From an uncultured bacterium (GTDB lineage Bacteria; Krumholzibacteriota; Krumholzibacteriia; LZORAL124-64-63), in assembly GCA_903859215.1 (NCBI GenBank), contig CAIOLW010000241.1, forward strand, positions 1 to 64,000: a stretch of 64,000 nt of DNA, in the 5' to 3' direction. The notes beneath the pieces are model-generated. The model ran no database searches. It saw only the letters and a list, made by a program, of their open reading frames with translations, and was not told the DNA's origin. Position numbers and translations under genes: made by a program. Below are positions 9,736 to 20,051 of the stretch, piece by piece. Every line of letters begins with the position of its first letter. Position 1 is the stretch's first letter.

Positions 9736-10601
9736 GCCCGACGCCGCCGCAGCCGGACACCCAGCTCGCGACCGTCGCCATCGAGCAGCAGTTCGCGGCC
9801 GCGCAGGACGGCCATCGCCTCGGCCAGGACGCTCAGAGCAATCTCCGCCGGTGTCTCGTCGCCGAGGTCCAGGCCGACCGGCGCGCGCAGGCGCGCGAGG
9901 GACGCCGGCGCCACGCCGCGGCGCTGCAGTTCCTGGAGGGTGAGCGCGGTCTTGGTGCGGCTGCCGAGCAGGCCGAGGAAGGCGAAACTCTCGCCGCCCG
10001 ATTCCTCGAGCGCCAGCAGCGCCTCGAGGTAGTCCGCGTCCTGCGCATGGCCGCGACTGGCGACCAGCACGGCGGCGCCGGCGGTCACCGTCAGTTCCGC
10101 ATGCAGGTCAGCCGGGGCGCAATGCAGCGCGCGCACGCCGGGGCCCTCGTGGATGCCGGCGAGGATCCCGGCGCGGTCGTCGACAAGGACGAACCGGAAC
10201 GGGAGCGTGCGCCCGACCTCGACCATCGCGCGGCCGATGTGCCCGCCGCCGATGACCACGAAGGCGCTCGTGCGCAGCACCGGTTCGAGGAAGATCTCCA
10301 TCCGGCCGCCGCACACGCCGTGGCCGCCGTCGAGGTCGATGGCCACGACGCGGCAGTCGCCGCCGGCAGCCACGTCGCCCGCGCAGGCGACGACATGCGC
10401 CTCCGCGACCCCGCCCCCGATCGAGCCGGTGAGCCGGCCGTCCGGGTGGATGATCATCTTGCTGCCCGGCTGCCGCGGCGTGGAGCGTTCTGCCCGCACG
10501 ACGGTCGCGAGCACGCCGGGGCGCTGCTCGCGCACCATGCGGGCCAGTTCGAGCAGAACCTCGCCCTCGCGGGGCGTCTGCCAGGGATCGCGCGTCGTCA
10601 T
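9732..10601 (-). CDS. XdhC/CoxI family molybdenum hydroxylase maturation protein
   Basis: ATVVRAERSTPRQPGSKMIIHPDGRLTGSIGGGVAE, FVVIGGGHIGRAMV, FLGLLGSRTKTALTLQELQRRG. Confidence 0.92.
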   Translation of the reverse strand: MTTRDPWQTPREGEVLLELARMVREQRPGVLATVVRAERSTPRQPGSKMIIHPDGRLTGSIGGGVAEAHVVACAGDVAAGGDCRVVAIDLDGGHGVCGGRMEIFLEPVLRTSAFVVIGGGHIGRAMVEVGRTLPFRFVLVDDRAGILAGIHEGPGVRALHCAPADLHAELTVTAGAAVLVASRGHAQDADYLEALLALEESGGESFAFLGLLGSRTKTALTLQELQRRGVAPASLARLRAPVGLDLGDETPAEIALSVLAEAMAVLRGRELLLDGDGRELGVRLRRRRA

Positions 10602-10631
10602 CGGGCCTCCATACGCTTGCTGCGCCCGCGT

Positions 10632-11261
10632 TCAGGCGGGACGCACGTCATGATCGAGCACCACCCCGGGATCCGCCACGGCCACCGTCACCGGCCCCGG
10701 CACGCGACCGGCGCGCACGGCGCCCTCGAGGACCACGCGCCAGGGGCCCGGCGACGTACGGGCGTCGGCCAGGAGTTCCGCGAACACGCGCGCCGGCAAC
10801 ACCACCGGGTGTCCCGGGCGCCCGTTCCAGCCGGGCCGCACCTGCCGGTCCGGCATCAGGCCCGACACCACGGCCAGTTGCGCGAGCGTCGCCGCCGAAA
10901 TCGTGGGCACGTCCACAGGGTGCAACCAGGCGTGCGACCAGCCGGGCGCCAGTTCGGCGAGCACGTCCCACGCCGCGGCGAGCGTCCGCGCGGTATCGCC
11001 GCCACCCGGCGCCGTTGTCACCCGCACGTCCGGCAGGTTGGCCACCAGCGCCGCGCAGCCAGGCGCCAGTTCCCCGGTGGTGACGATCACGACCGGCGCG
11101 TAGCCGGTCCCGGCGTGCAGGTCGACGACGCGCCGCAGCAGCGGTCGCGGGTCATCGTCCAGGACGGCCAGCGCCTTCGGCCCGCCGAAGCGTCGGCTCT
11201 CGCCCCGGCACATGACGACCACGACGTCGCGCCGCGAGGCGGGATCAGGCGCCGCTGCCAT
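10632..11261 (-). CDS. MobA-like NTP transferase (MocA-type molybdenum cofactor cytidylyltransferase family)
   Basis: VVVVMCRGESRRFGGPKAL (variant signature), HAWLHPVDVPTISAATL, GRPGHPVVLPARVF. Confidence 0.82.
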   Translation of the reverse strand: MAAAPDPASRRDVVVVMCRGESRRFGGPKALAVLDDDPRPLLRRVVDLHAGTGYAPVVIVTTGELAPGCAALVANLPDVRVTTAPGGGDTARTLAAAWDVLAELAPGWSHAWLHPVDVPTISAATLAQLAVVSGLMPDRQVRPGWNGRPGHPVVLPARVFAELLADARTSPGPWRVVLEGAVRAGRVPGPVTVAVADPGVVLDHDVRPA

Positions 11262-12054
11262 GGCCGCCCGCCTCCTCATCCTCGTCAACGTCCAGCCCGA
11301 CATCCTCGCACAGGTCCTCGCGGCACGCGGTCCGCACGCGCAGGACACCGTCCTCGCCGCGGCTGCAGAACATCACCAGCGGCAGGCGCGGGTCTCCCAT
11401 CGCCCGCGCGGTGAAGTCGAACAGGCCGACGCTGTCGGGCTGCTGCTCGAGTCCCGCCAGCGCCAGCACGACCGGCACGTCGTCGGGAACGTGGTCAAGG
11501 TAGCCACCCGCCCCCGTCAACAGCGCGAGCAGGTGGTCCCACTCCCACACCGCGTCGCCCTTCACGCCGACGGGATCGCTCACGCCGTCGCGCCCGAGCC
11601 GGTGCACGACGGTGTCCGCGCGCTCACCGACGGCCCCGATCCCCATGACGACGATGGCCAGCGAGGTGCGGGACGGCCACACCGGTTCGCCTTCGCGATA
11701 GTATTTGCAGGGCTTCTTCGCGGCGCCGTCCACTTCGACCACCACCAGGCAGCCCGGGTGCTCGGTGTCCAGGGCGTCTACCGCGTCGGCCGGCAACCCG
11801 GCCCACTTGCCGTCCGGAAGCAGGCCCGCGTGGCGATACGTGAACGTCCCGGACCCGGCTTCGCCGTCAGCGAACGATGCCGGCGGCTCCGTGCGCGTGG
11901 TGGTCGTGGCGACCACGCCGAACCCGTCGTCGCGCCACACTGCGGCGATCGCTTCGAGCAGCGACGTCTTGCCGCCCGAGCCCGACAGCCCCACGACGTG
12001 CCCCGGCTGCCGCGGCAGGAAGACGTGCCACGGTTCCACGAATCGGAAATTCAT
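11245..12054 (-). CDS. yqeC: Selenium-dependent hydroxylase accessory protein YqeC
   Basis: VVGLSGSGGKTSLLEAIAAVWRDDGFGVVATTTTRTEPP, LVVVEVDGAAKKPCK. Confidence 0.85.
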   Translation of the reverse strand: MNFRFVEPWHVFLPRQPGHVVGLSGSGGKTSLLEAIAAVWRDDGFGVVATTTTRTEPPASFADGEAGSGTFTYRHAGLLPDGKWAGLPADAVDALDTEHPGCLVVVEVDGAAKKPCKYYREGEPVWPSRTSLAIVVMGIGAVGERADTVVHRLGRDGVSDPVGVKGDAVWEWDHLLALLTGAGGYLDHVPDDVPVVLALAGLEQQPDSVGLFDFTARAMGDPRLPLVMFCSRGEDGVLRVRTACREDLCEDVGLDVDEDEEAGGHGSGA

Positions 12055-13202
12055 CGTCCACTCCCGCCGTCCCGCGCATGCGCAAGCAGGCCCTCGTACC
12101 ACGCCACCATCCGCGCGACCATCACTTCGCGCGTGAAGTTCTCCCGGAAACGGGCCCGCCCGGCCTCGCCAAGCCGGGTCGCCAGGCCGTCCGCTGACCA
12201 CAGGTCGGCCAGCGCGGACGCCAGGGCGCCGGAATCGCCGGGCGGCACCCGCAGGCACGTTTGCCCGGGCAGCCCGACCTCGCGCACGCCGGTGGGCAGG
12301 TCGGTGCAGACGACCGCCACCCCCGCCGCCATCGCCTCGAGCTGCACCAGCCCGAACGCCTCGCTGCGATCGATGCTCGGCAGCACCAGCGCCCGCGCGC
12401 GGCCAAGCAGCTGCGCGATGCCGGGACTGTCCATCTCGCCCAGGAAGCGCACGCGCGCCGCCACGCCCAGCCGCGCGGCGCGTTCGCGCAGCTCGCCTTC
12501 AAGCGGCCCCTCGCCGACGATGTCGAGCTCGACCTGCGGCGCCTGCGCCAGCGCATCGAGCGCCACGGCCACGCCCTTGTAGGGCACGAGCCGTCCGACG
12601 AACAGCACCGGGCCGTCACGGCGCGGCGAGACCGCGCCCCACGGCTGCGGCTCGATGCCGAACGGCACCACGGCGACCTTGTCGCGCCAGGGCGCCAGAA
12701 CGGGCGAACCGTCGCGCAGGGCCGCCGAAGAAACACAGATGCCGTCGGCCTCGCGCAGGCATGCCCTCACCAGCGGCGCCACGAGCCGCCCGCCGATGCG
12801 CTGGCGCGTGATGTCGGCGTGGTACCAAACGGCCAGCGGCACACGCTTCAACGCCGGGTCGCGCCGCAGCGCCAGGCAGACGCCGGCCGCCAGCGGGTTG
12901 GGCAGGTGGACGTGCAGCACGTCGACGCCGCCGAACGCCAGTTCGCGCCGCACGACGCCCGGCAGCGCGGGCGTGAGCGGCTGCGAATTGACCAGGCCCA
13001 GTCGCGCCGTCCGCAGCAGCCGGCCGGCGTGGCCCGTCCGCGGCCCGTGCATTTCCTCGCTCGAACCGGTCCCGCCCTCCGCCGCCACCACGACGGTCAC
13101 GTCGCAGCCGGCGTCGAGCAGGCCCTCGGCCATGGCCTGCAGGATGGTTTCCATGCCGCCGCGGTACGGCGGGTAGTACTTGCCCAGGTGGAGGATGTGC
13201 AT
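12051..13202 (-). CDS. Glycosyltransferase family 4 protein
   Basis: MHILHLGKYYPPYRGGMETILQAMAEGL, VLFVGRLVPYKGVAVALDALAQ, LPSIDRSEAFGLVQLEAMAAGVAVVCTDLPTGVREV; ATGA overlap with yqeC. Confidence 0.92.
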   Translation of the reverse strand: MHILHLGKYYPPYRGGMETILQAMAEGLLDAGCDVTVVVAAEGGTGSSEEMHGPRTGHAGRLLRTARLGLVNSQPLTPALPGVVRRELAFGGVDVLHVHLPNPLAAGVCLALRRDPALKRVPLAVWYHADITRQRIGGRLVAPLVRACLREADGICVSSAALRDGSPVLAPWRDKVAVVPFGIEPQPWGAVSPRRDGPVLFVGRLVPYKGVAVALDALAQAPQVELDIVGEGPLEGELRERAARLGVAARVRFLGEMDSPGIAQLLGRARALVLPSIDRSEAFGLVQLEAMAAGVAVVCTDLPTGVREVGLPGQTCLRVPPGDSGALASALADLWSADGLATRLGEAGRARFRENFTREVMVARMVAWYEGLLAHARDGGSGR

Positions 13203-13271
13203 CGGCGCAGTGTAGCCCGCCGCGCCGGGAACGTCAAAACCCGCCGTCGGCCGCCAGGTGGCGGGTCCCAA

Positions 13272-13306
13272 GGGAAAGCCCCTCCCGGCCAGTGCCGGAA
13301 GGGGCT
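13272..13306 (-). terminator. Hairpin downstream of groEL
   Basis: AGCCCCTcCCGGC/GCCGGaAGGGGCT inverted repeat just after the groEL stop; TTT on the minus-strand 3' side. Confidence 0.65.
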
Positions 13307-13344
13307 CCTCGACGTCGCGGACGCGAAACGTCCACATCTGGCGA

Positions 13345-14982
<1,638 letters not shown>

Positions 14983-15050
14983 GTTTGCCTCTCCTTGGGC
15001 TATGGTCCGGCCGGCGGCATTCCCGCCCGGCGTGTTCAACCGGTTGGGAG

Positions 15051-15341
15051 CTAGCCGAGGATGGCCAGCACGTCGCTCTCGCGCAGGATCAGGTAGTCGA
15101 CGCCGTCGACGTTGACCTCGGTCCCGGAGTACTTCCCGTACAGCACGGTGTCGCCCTTCTTGACCTCGGGCGTGACGCGCTCGCCGCTGTCGCTGACCGA
15201 ACCGGGGCCCACGGCCACGATCGTGCCCTGCTGCGGCTTTTCCTTGGCGGTGTCCGGGATGATGATGCCGCCCTTCATCGTTTCCTTCTCCGCCGGCTTG
15301 ACGATGACGCGGTCGGCCAACGGCTTGATGTTCATGGCCAT
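15051..15341 (-). CDS. groES: 10 kDa co-chaperonin GroES
   Basis: [47 protein letters not shown]. Confidence 0.98.
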   Translation of the reverse strand: MAMNIKPLADRVIVKPAEKETMKGGIIIPDTAKEKPQQGTIVAVGPGSVSDSGERVTPEVKKGDTVLYGKYSGTEVNVDGVDYLILRESDVLAILG

Positions 15342-15395
15342 GCTGGTCCCCTCCCTGCGGTGGTCTGCTTCGGATCGAAACCGCCGTGATGCAAT

Positions 15396-15422
15396 TTGGC
15401 AGTCTCGTGCTTCGAGTGCTAA
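15396..15422 (-). promoter_or_regulatory. CIRCE (HrcA) operator upstream of groESL
   Basis: Minus-strand TTAGCACTC-N9-GACTGCCAA vs consensus TTAGCACTC-N9-GAGTGCTAA (one arm perfect, other 7/9). Confidence 0.88.
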
Positions 15423-15430
15423 GTGCCCGC

Positions 15431-15458
15431 AATATACCGGGGCGCCGGGGTCCGGCAA
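15431..15458 (-). promoter_or_regulatory. Putative sigma70-type groESL promoter
   Basis: Minus-strand TTGCCG-N16-TATATT immediately upstream of CIRCE. Confidence 0.6.
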
Positions 15459-15574
15459 GGGGATTCGGGGGTTTCGAGCGGGAAAAATGAGTTAGGACTG
15501 CCGGACTGCCATTTTGACAGGGGACCCGGGCGGCCGAAGACCAGCTTCGGGTCTGTCGGCAGGGCCCAGGCTAT

Positions 15575-16558
15575 CTACTTGTCGTGCTGGGCGTTCATGT
15601 CCTGCAGGCGCTTCAGCAGGGACGCCAGGTCCCCGTCCGCGGACGCGGGTGTGGCCTTGGGGTCGCCGACGGTGCCGACGGTTCCGGTTTCGGTCCCGGG
15701 TCGCCGGGCGACGGCCTCGGCCTTCTGATACCAGGTCACCCGGCCGCGACGCACCATGGCGTAACCGGGGACGCCCGCCGGCAGGCTCTCGCTCGAGCCC
15801 AGGAACAGGGCCCCGCCCTTCTCGAGTGCGCCGTGGGCCTTCCGCAGGACCTCGCGCTTGAACTCGTCCTGGAAGTAGATCAGGACGTAGCGGGCCAGCA
15901 CCATGTCGAAGGAGCCCAGCGTGATGAAGGAATCCTTGAGGTTGAACTTGCGGAACGTGACCCGGTCACGCACCTCGCGGCGGACCTCGAAGCGCCCGTC
16001 CGCGCCGGCGCTGAAATGGCGATCCAGGCTGCCCTCGGGCAGGCCTCTCTGCAGCGCCAGGCCTCCGTACGTCCCCGCCCGCGCCGTCGCCAGGGCGGTG
16101 TCGGACAGATCGGTGGCGACGATCTCCAGGCACTCCGGCCGCAACGCAGGGAAGCGCCGCGCCGCATCGTTGTACACCATGGACAGCGAGTAGGGCTCCT
16201 GGCCCGTCGAACAGGCCGCCGACCAGATGCGGATCTTGCGCCGCTTCCCCGCCGCGATCTCGCCGGCCCAGGCCGGCAGGAACTGGTCGCGGAAGAGTTC
16301 GAATGGTGCGCCGTCGCGGAACCAGAGCGTCTCGTTCGTGGTCATGGCGTCGATGACGAGGTCCCTCACGCCACGCGGGCGGTCGCCCTGCAGCGCCATG
16401 AGCAACGCCCCGTAGTCGCCGATGCCGTGCGCGGACATGATCTCGGACAGGCGGGTCTCGACCAGGTAGGCCTTGTCGTCCCCCAGGCTGATCGAAGTTT
16501 CACGCTCCAGGAACTCCCTGATGCGGTCGAATTCCCTCGCGCCGATCGTCGTCGCCAT
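15575..16558 (-). CDS. cheR: CheR-type protein-glutamate O-methyltransferase
   Basis: VIDAMTTNETLWFRDGAPFELFRDQFLP, IRIWSAACSTGQEPYSLSMV, FDMVLARYVLIYF, LFLGSSESLP. Confidence 0.95.
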   Translation of the reverse strand: MATTIGAREFDRIREFLERETSISLGDDKAYLVETRLSEIMSAHGIGDYGALLMALQGDRPRGVRDLVIDAMTTNETLWFRDGAPFELFRDQFLPAWAGEIAAGKRRKIRIWSAACSTGQEPYSLSMVYNDAARRFPALRPECLEIVATDLSDTALATARAGTYGGLALQRGLPEGSLDRHFSAGADGRFEVRREVRDRVTFRKFNLKDSFITLGSFDMVLARYVLIYFQDEFKREVLRKAHGALEKGGALFLGSSESLPAGVPGYAMVRRGRVTWYQKAEAVARRPGTETGTVGTVGDPKATPASADGDLASLLKRLQDMNAQHDK

Positions 16559-16613
16559 CCCGCTCCCGCTTCCCCGCTGAACCACCCCGATCCTCGAGAA
16601 GAACATCCGTCGT

Positions 16614-17699
16614 TCACACCCGTACGGCACGCCCGGCGCCCGCCAGCACGGCCAGCCGCGCGGCAATCTCTTCCAGCGGCGCCGACTCGTCGCTCAGGCC
16701 GGCCGCATCGACGGCGCGCGGCATCCCGTACACGACGCACGTGGCTTCCGATTGCGTCAGGCACCAGCAACCGTTTGCCTTGAGCAGCCGTACGCCCGCC
16801 AGCCCGTCCTCACCCATGCCCGTCAGAACAGCCGCGAGCACGCGCGATCCAGCGCCGAGACGCGCCAGCGAACGGAACAGAACATCGGCGGCGGGCCGCA
16901 CGCTCTGTTCGGGCGGGTCGTCGTTCAGGCGGCACACGAGCCTTCCTGCCTCCCGCACCACGGTCAGGTGCCGGCCGCCGGGCGCGATATGGACCGTGCC
17001 GGCCGCAAGTTCGTCCCCTTCGGCGGCCTCGACCACCTTCAGCGCCGACTTCGCATCAAGGCTGCGGGCGAGCGACAGCGTGAACATGGGCGGCATGTGC
17101 TGCACGACCACGACCGGCAGGGGATAGTTCACCGGCAGCCGCGGGATCACGCGCGACAGCGCCTCGGGGCCGCCGGTCGAAACCGCGATCGCAGTGACGC
17201 CGAAACCGCCGGGGCCCGGCCTTGCCGTCGACGTGGGCCGAACCGGCGCCACGGTCCGGGTCGCGACGGTCGCCGCCATTGCGGAGACCACGCCGCCCTG
17301 CACCCGCACCGTGGCGATGACCGGTTCCAGCTGCGCGCGCAACAGCGCCACCGACTGCTGGAAGCCGCTCCCGGAAGGCTTGGCCACGAACTGCTGCGCC
17401 CCGCGGGACAAGGCCGCAATCGTCAGGTCCGCGCCCTCGATGCTCAGGCCACTGACGACCACGACCGGCAGCCGCGGTGACGACGCCTTGAACCGGCCGA
17501 GCAGTTCGAGGCCGTCGATGTCCGGCAGGTGCAGGTCCAGGAAGACCACGTCCGGATTCTGGCGCCGCGCGGCCGCCAGCCCGTCGGCGCCGTTGCCGGC
17601 GACCTCCACCTGGTCGACGCCCGCCAGCCCCTTCAGCACCTCGGACATGATCTTCTGGAAGACGAGGCTGTCCTCGATCACCAGTACTTTCAGTCCCAT
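16614..17699 (-). CDS. cheB: CheB-type chemotaxis methylesterase with receiver domain
   Basis: REC (VLVIEDSLVFQ...VVFLDLHLPDIDG); FGVTAIAVSTGGPEAL, VVVQHMPPMFTLSLARSLD, VLTGMGEDGLAG. Confidence 0.95.
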   Translation of the reverse strand: MGLKVLVIEDSLVFQKIMSEVLKGLAGVDQVEVAGNGADGLAAARRQNPDVVFLDLHLPDIDGLELLGRFKASSPRLPVVVVSGLSIEGADLTIAALSRGAQQFVAKPSGSGFQQSVALLRAQLEPVIATVRVQGGVVSAMAATVATRTVAPVRPTSTARPGPGGFGVTAIAVSTGGPEALSRVIPRLPVNYPLPVVVVQHMPPMFTLSLARSLDAKSALKVVEAAEGDELAAGTVHIAPGGRHLTVVREAGRLVCRLNDDPPEQSVRPAADVLFRSLARLGAGSRVLAAVLTGMGEDGLAGVRLLKANGCWCLTQSEATCVVYGMPRAVDAAGLSDESAPLEEIAARLAVLAGAGRAVRV

Positions 17700-17718
17700 C
17701 GCCCTCTTCCTTCGCGGG

Positions 17719-19491
17719 TTAGACGTGGAACCGCGACACGAGCTCGTCCATGCGCGACGACAGGCCCGCGAGCTCGGTGGCATTGCGACGCGTGGCCTGG
17801 ATGCCCTTGTCCGTCTCCATCACGCCCTCGCGCACGGCCTGGATCGTCCGCGAAATCTCCTGCGTGCCCTTGGCGCCCTCGTTGACGCGTCGCGAGATTT
17901 CCTGCGCGGCGTGGTTGGCCACGCCGCCGCTCTTGGCGATCTCGTTCAACGTGGCTGACTGCTCCTCGACCGCGCCCGCGATCGAGGTCGAAATCTCGTT
18001 CACTTCCTCGATCACCTTGCTGATGTTCTCGACGGCCGTTACAGCCGCTGTCGTGCGCGCCCGCATGTCGTCGATCTCGCGGTTGATCTCCTCGGTCGCC
18101 TGCGTCGTCTGGCGCGCCAGTTCCTTGACTTCGTTGGCCACCACCGCGAACCCCTTGCCGGCGTCCCCGGCGCTGGCGGCCTCGATCGTCGCGTTGAGCG
18201 CCAGCAGGTTCGTCTGGTCCGCGATATCGGAAATCACCTCGAGCACGCGCCCGATCTTCTCGCTCGCGGCCTTCAGGTGACCCATGATCTCGACGGTAGC
18301 CTTGCTCTGGCGGTTCGCGTTGTCGGCGATATCCGCGCTGCGCACGCTGTTCTTGGCAACTTCCGTGATCGAGGCCGTCATCTCCTCGATGCTGGAGGCC
18401 ACCGTGTTCAGCATGTCCGACATGTCCTCGGCGCTGCTCGCGATGCCGGCGATGCTCGACGACAATTCCTCGCCTGCCGAGCTGACCGTATTGGCGACGT
18501 CCGTCATCACCAGCGAGTCTGCAGCCAACTTGTCGCTCTGCGTGCCCAGGCTGCCGCTGGAATCCTTCAGCGTCTGGCTGCCCGACTTCATGTCGGCAAT
18601 GAGCGTCTTGAGGCTGTCCGCCATGGCGTTCAGCGAACGGCTGAGCCGCCCGATCTCGTCCTGCCGCTCGGCATTCGCCACACGCGAACCGAGGTCGCCT
18701 GCTGCCAGCGCGTCCGCGAACGCGACACTCTCCTGCAGGGGCTTGATCAGGATGCGCTGCAGCGTCAATTGCAGCAGCACGGCCAGGACGACCAGGCCGG
18801 CAACCACGAGCGCGATCATCCGGCCCAAAGCGGCCTTGAACGCGGCATCCGCGCTGTCCAGGGACTGGATCACCTCGAAGGCCCCGTGGACCTCGCCGAC
18901 CTTCCAACCCTCCATGCGGGCGCCGGTGATGTCCGTGCCGTCGGCCGTGCCCCAGATGCGCCGGCTCGTCGACGGTTCGCCGTGGCACAGCATGCAATTC
19001 TCGGTCAGCACGACCGGCCGGAAGTACCGGAGCTTGTTCGTCGTGTGGTCGATCTCCCAGTAGTCCGCCTGGCGGCCACCCTCGAGCAGCTTCAGCGCGC
19101 GCGCTTCGGTCACGTCCGGCGTATTGTCCGGGTTGCGCGGCGAGAACTTGGGCACCTTGAATTCGTAGTCGCCCTCCCGTGCGTGCGACATGGCGGTCTG
19201 CCAGCCGGCCACGACCGGGACGGCGTTGACCGCCAGGTCCTGCTTCCCCTCGTCGTGCCATTGCTTCAGCATGCCGACCGTGAAGACGCCGCTCTGCCAG
19301 CTCTTCTCCATGTACTCGCGGGCGCCCTCGGCCGACATCACGACCGCCCGGGCCTTGTCCACGTACTGCTGGTTCACGGAGTGGCGCTCGTTGTGAGCCC
19401 ACAGCCCGGCCAGCACCGCGAACAGCACGGTGGGCAGCAGAACGCTGGCCACGGTGACCTTGGCGCGGATCGACAACTTCGACAGGAACAT
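17719..19491 (-). CDS. Methyl-accepting chemotaxis protein with DUF3365-like heme-motif sensor
   Basis: N-terminal [13 protein letters not shown] (CxxCH); HAMP-like region; hairpin tip [44 protein letters not shown]. Confidence 0.92.
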   Translation of the reverse strand: MFLSKLSIRAKVTVASVLLPTVLFAVLAGLWAHNERHSVNQQYVDKARAVVMSAEGAREYMEKSWQSGVFTVGMLKQWHDEGKQDLAVNAVPVVAGWQTAMSHAREGDYEFKVPKFSPRNPDNTPDVTEARALKLLEGGRQADYWEIDHTTNKLRYFRPVVLTENCMLCHGEPSTSRRIWGTADGTDITGARMEGWKVGEVHGAFEVIQSLDSADAAFKAALGRMIALVVAGLVVLAVLLQLTLQRILIKPLQESVAFADALAAGDLGSRVANAERQDEIGRLSRSLNAMADSLKTLIADMKSGSQTLKDSSGSLGTQSDKLAADSLVMTDVANTVSSAGEELSSSIAGIASSAEDMSDMLNTVASSIEEMTASITEVAKNSVRSADIADNANRQSKATVEIMGHLKAASEKIGRVLEVISDIADQTNLLALNATIEAASAGDAGKGFAVVANEVKELARQTTQATEEINREIDDMRARTTAAVTAVENISKVIEEVNEISTSIAGAVEEQSATLNEIAKSGGVANHAAQEISRRVNEGAKGTQEISRTIQAVREGVMETDKGIQATRRNATELAGLSSRMDELVSRFHV

Positions 19492-19544
19492 CTCGACGTC
19501 CTTTCTGACCCGGGCACCAGCCGCCCGGAACCCGGTCGAACCGG

Positions 19545-20051
19545 TCAGTCCACGTTCGCCGGGACCCGCTGCCCCAGCCCTTCCTCAACCAGACGTTTCA
19601 GGCTCAGGACCAGGAGCAACCGGCCTTCCAGCCGCACGACCCCCCGCAGGTGGTCGGCATCGATCCCGTTCGCGTTCGCCGGCGGCGGATCGACACCCTG
19701 CTCGCCCGGCCGGATCACGTCGCTGATCGCGTCAACCAGGAGCCCGACGGCTTCACCGGCCGGCGCCTCGTCGACCAGCCCAGCCTCCACAAGGGGCGCA
19801 ACGTCTTCCGGCGACTTCAGGATCAGGCAGCGGGACGACGGGCCGATCTCGCGCAGGGGCAAACCCAGCGCCGGCCCGAGGTCGAGGACCGTGATGATCT
19901 GCCCGCGCAGGTTCAGCAGCCCGCGCACGCCGAGCGGGGCGCGCGCGACCGGCGTGAAGTCCACGTTACGGATGATCTCGCGCACCAGTTGGATGTCGAT
20001 GCCCAGCAGGTGGCGATCGAGCTGGAACGACACGTACTGCGACTCACGCAT
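19545..20051 (-). CDS. cheW: Chemotaxis protein CheW
   Basis: [23 protein letters not shown]...[24 protein letters not shown]. Confidence 0.92.
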   Translation of the reverse strand: MRESQYVSFQLDRHLLGIDIQLVREIIRNVDFTPVARAPLGVRGLLNLRGQIITVLDLGPALGLPLREIGPSSRCLILKSPEDVAPLVEAGLVDEAPAGEAVGLLVDAISDVIRPGEQGVDPPPANANGIDADHLRGVVRLEGRLLLVLSLKRLVEEGLGQRVPANVD

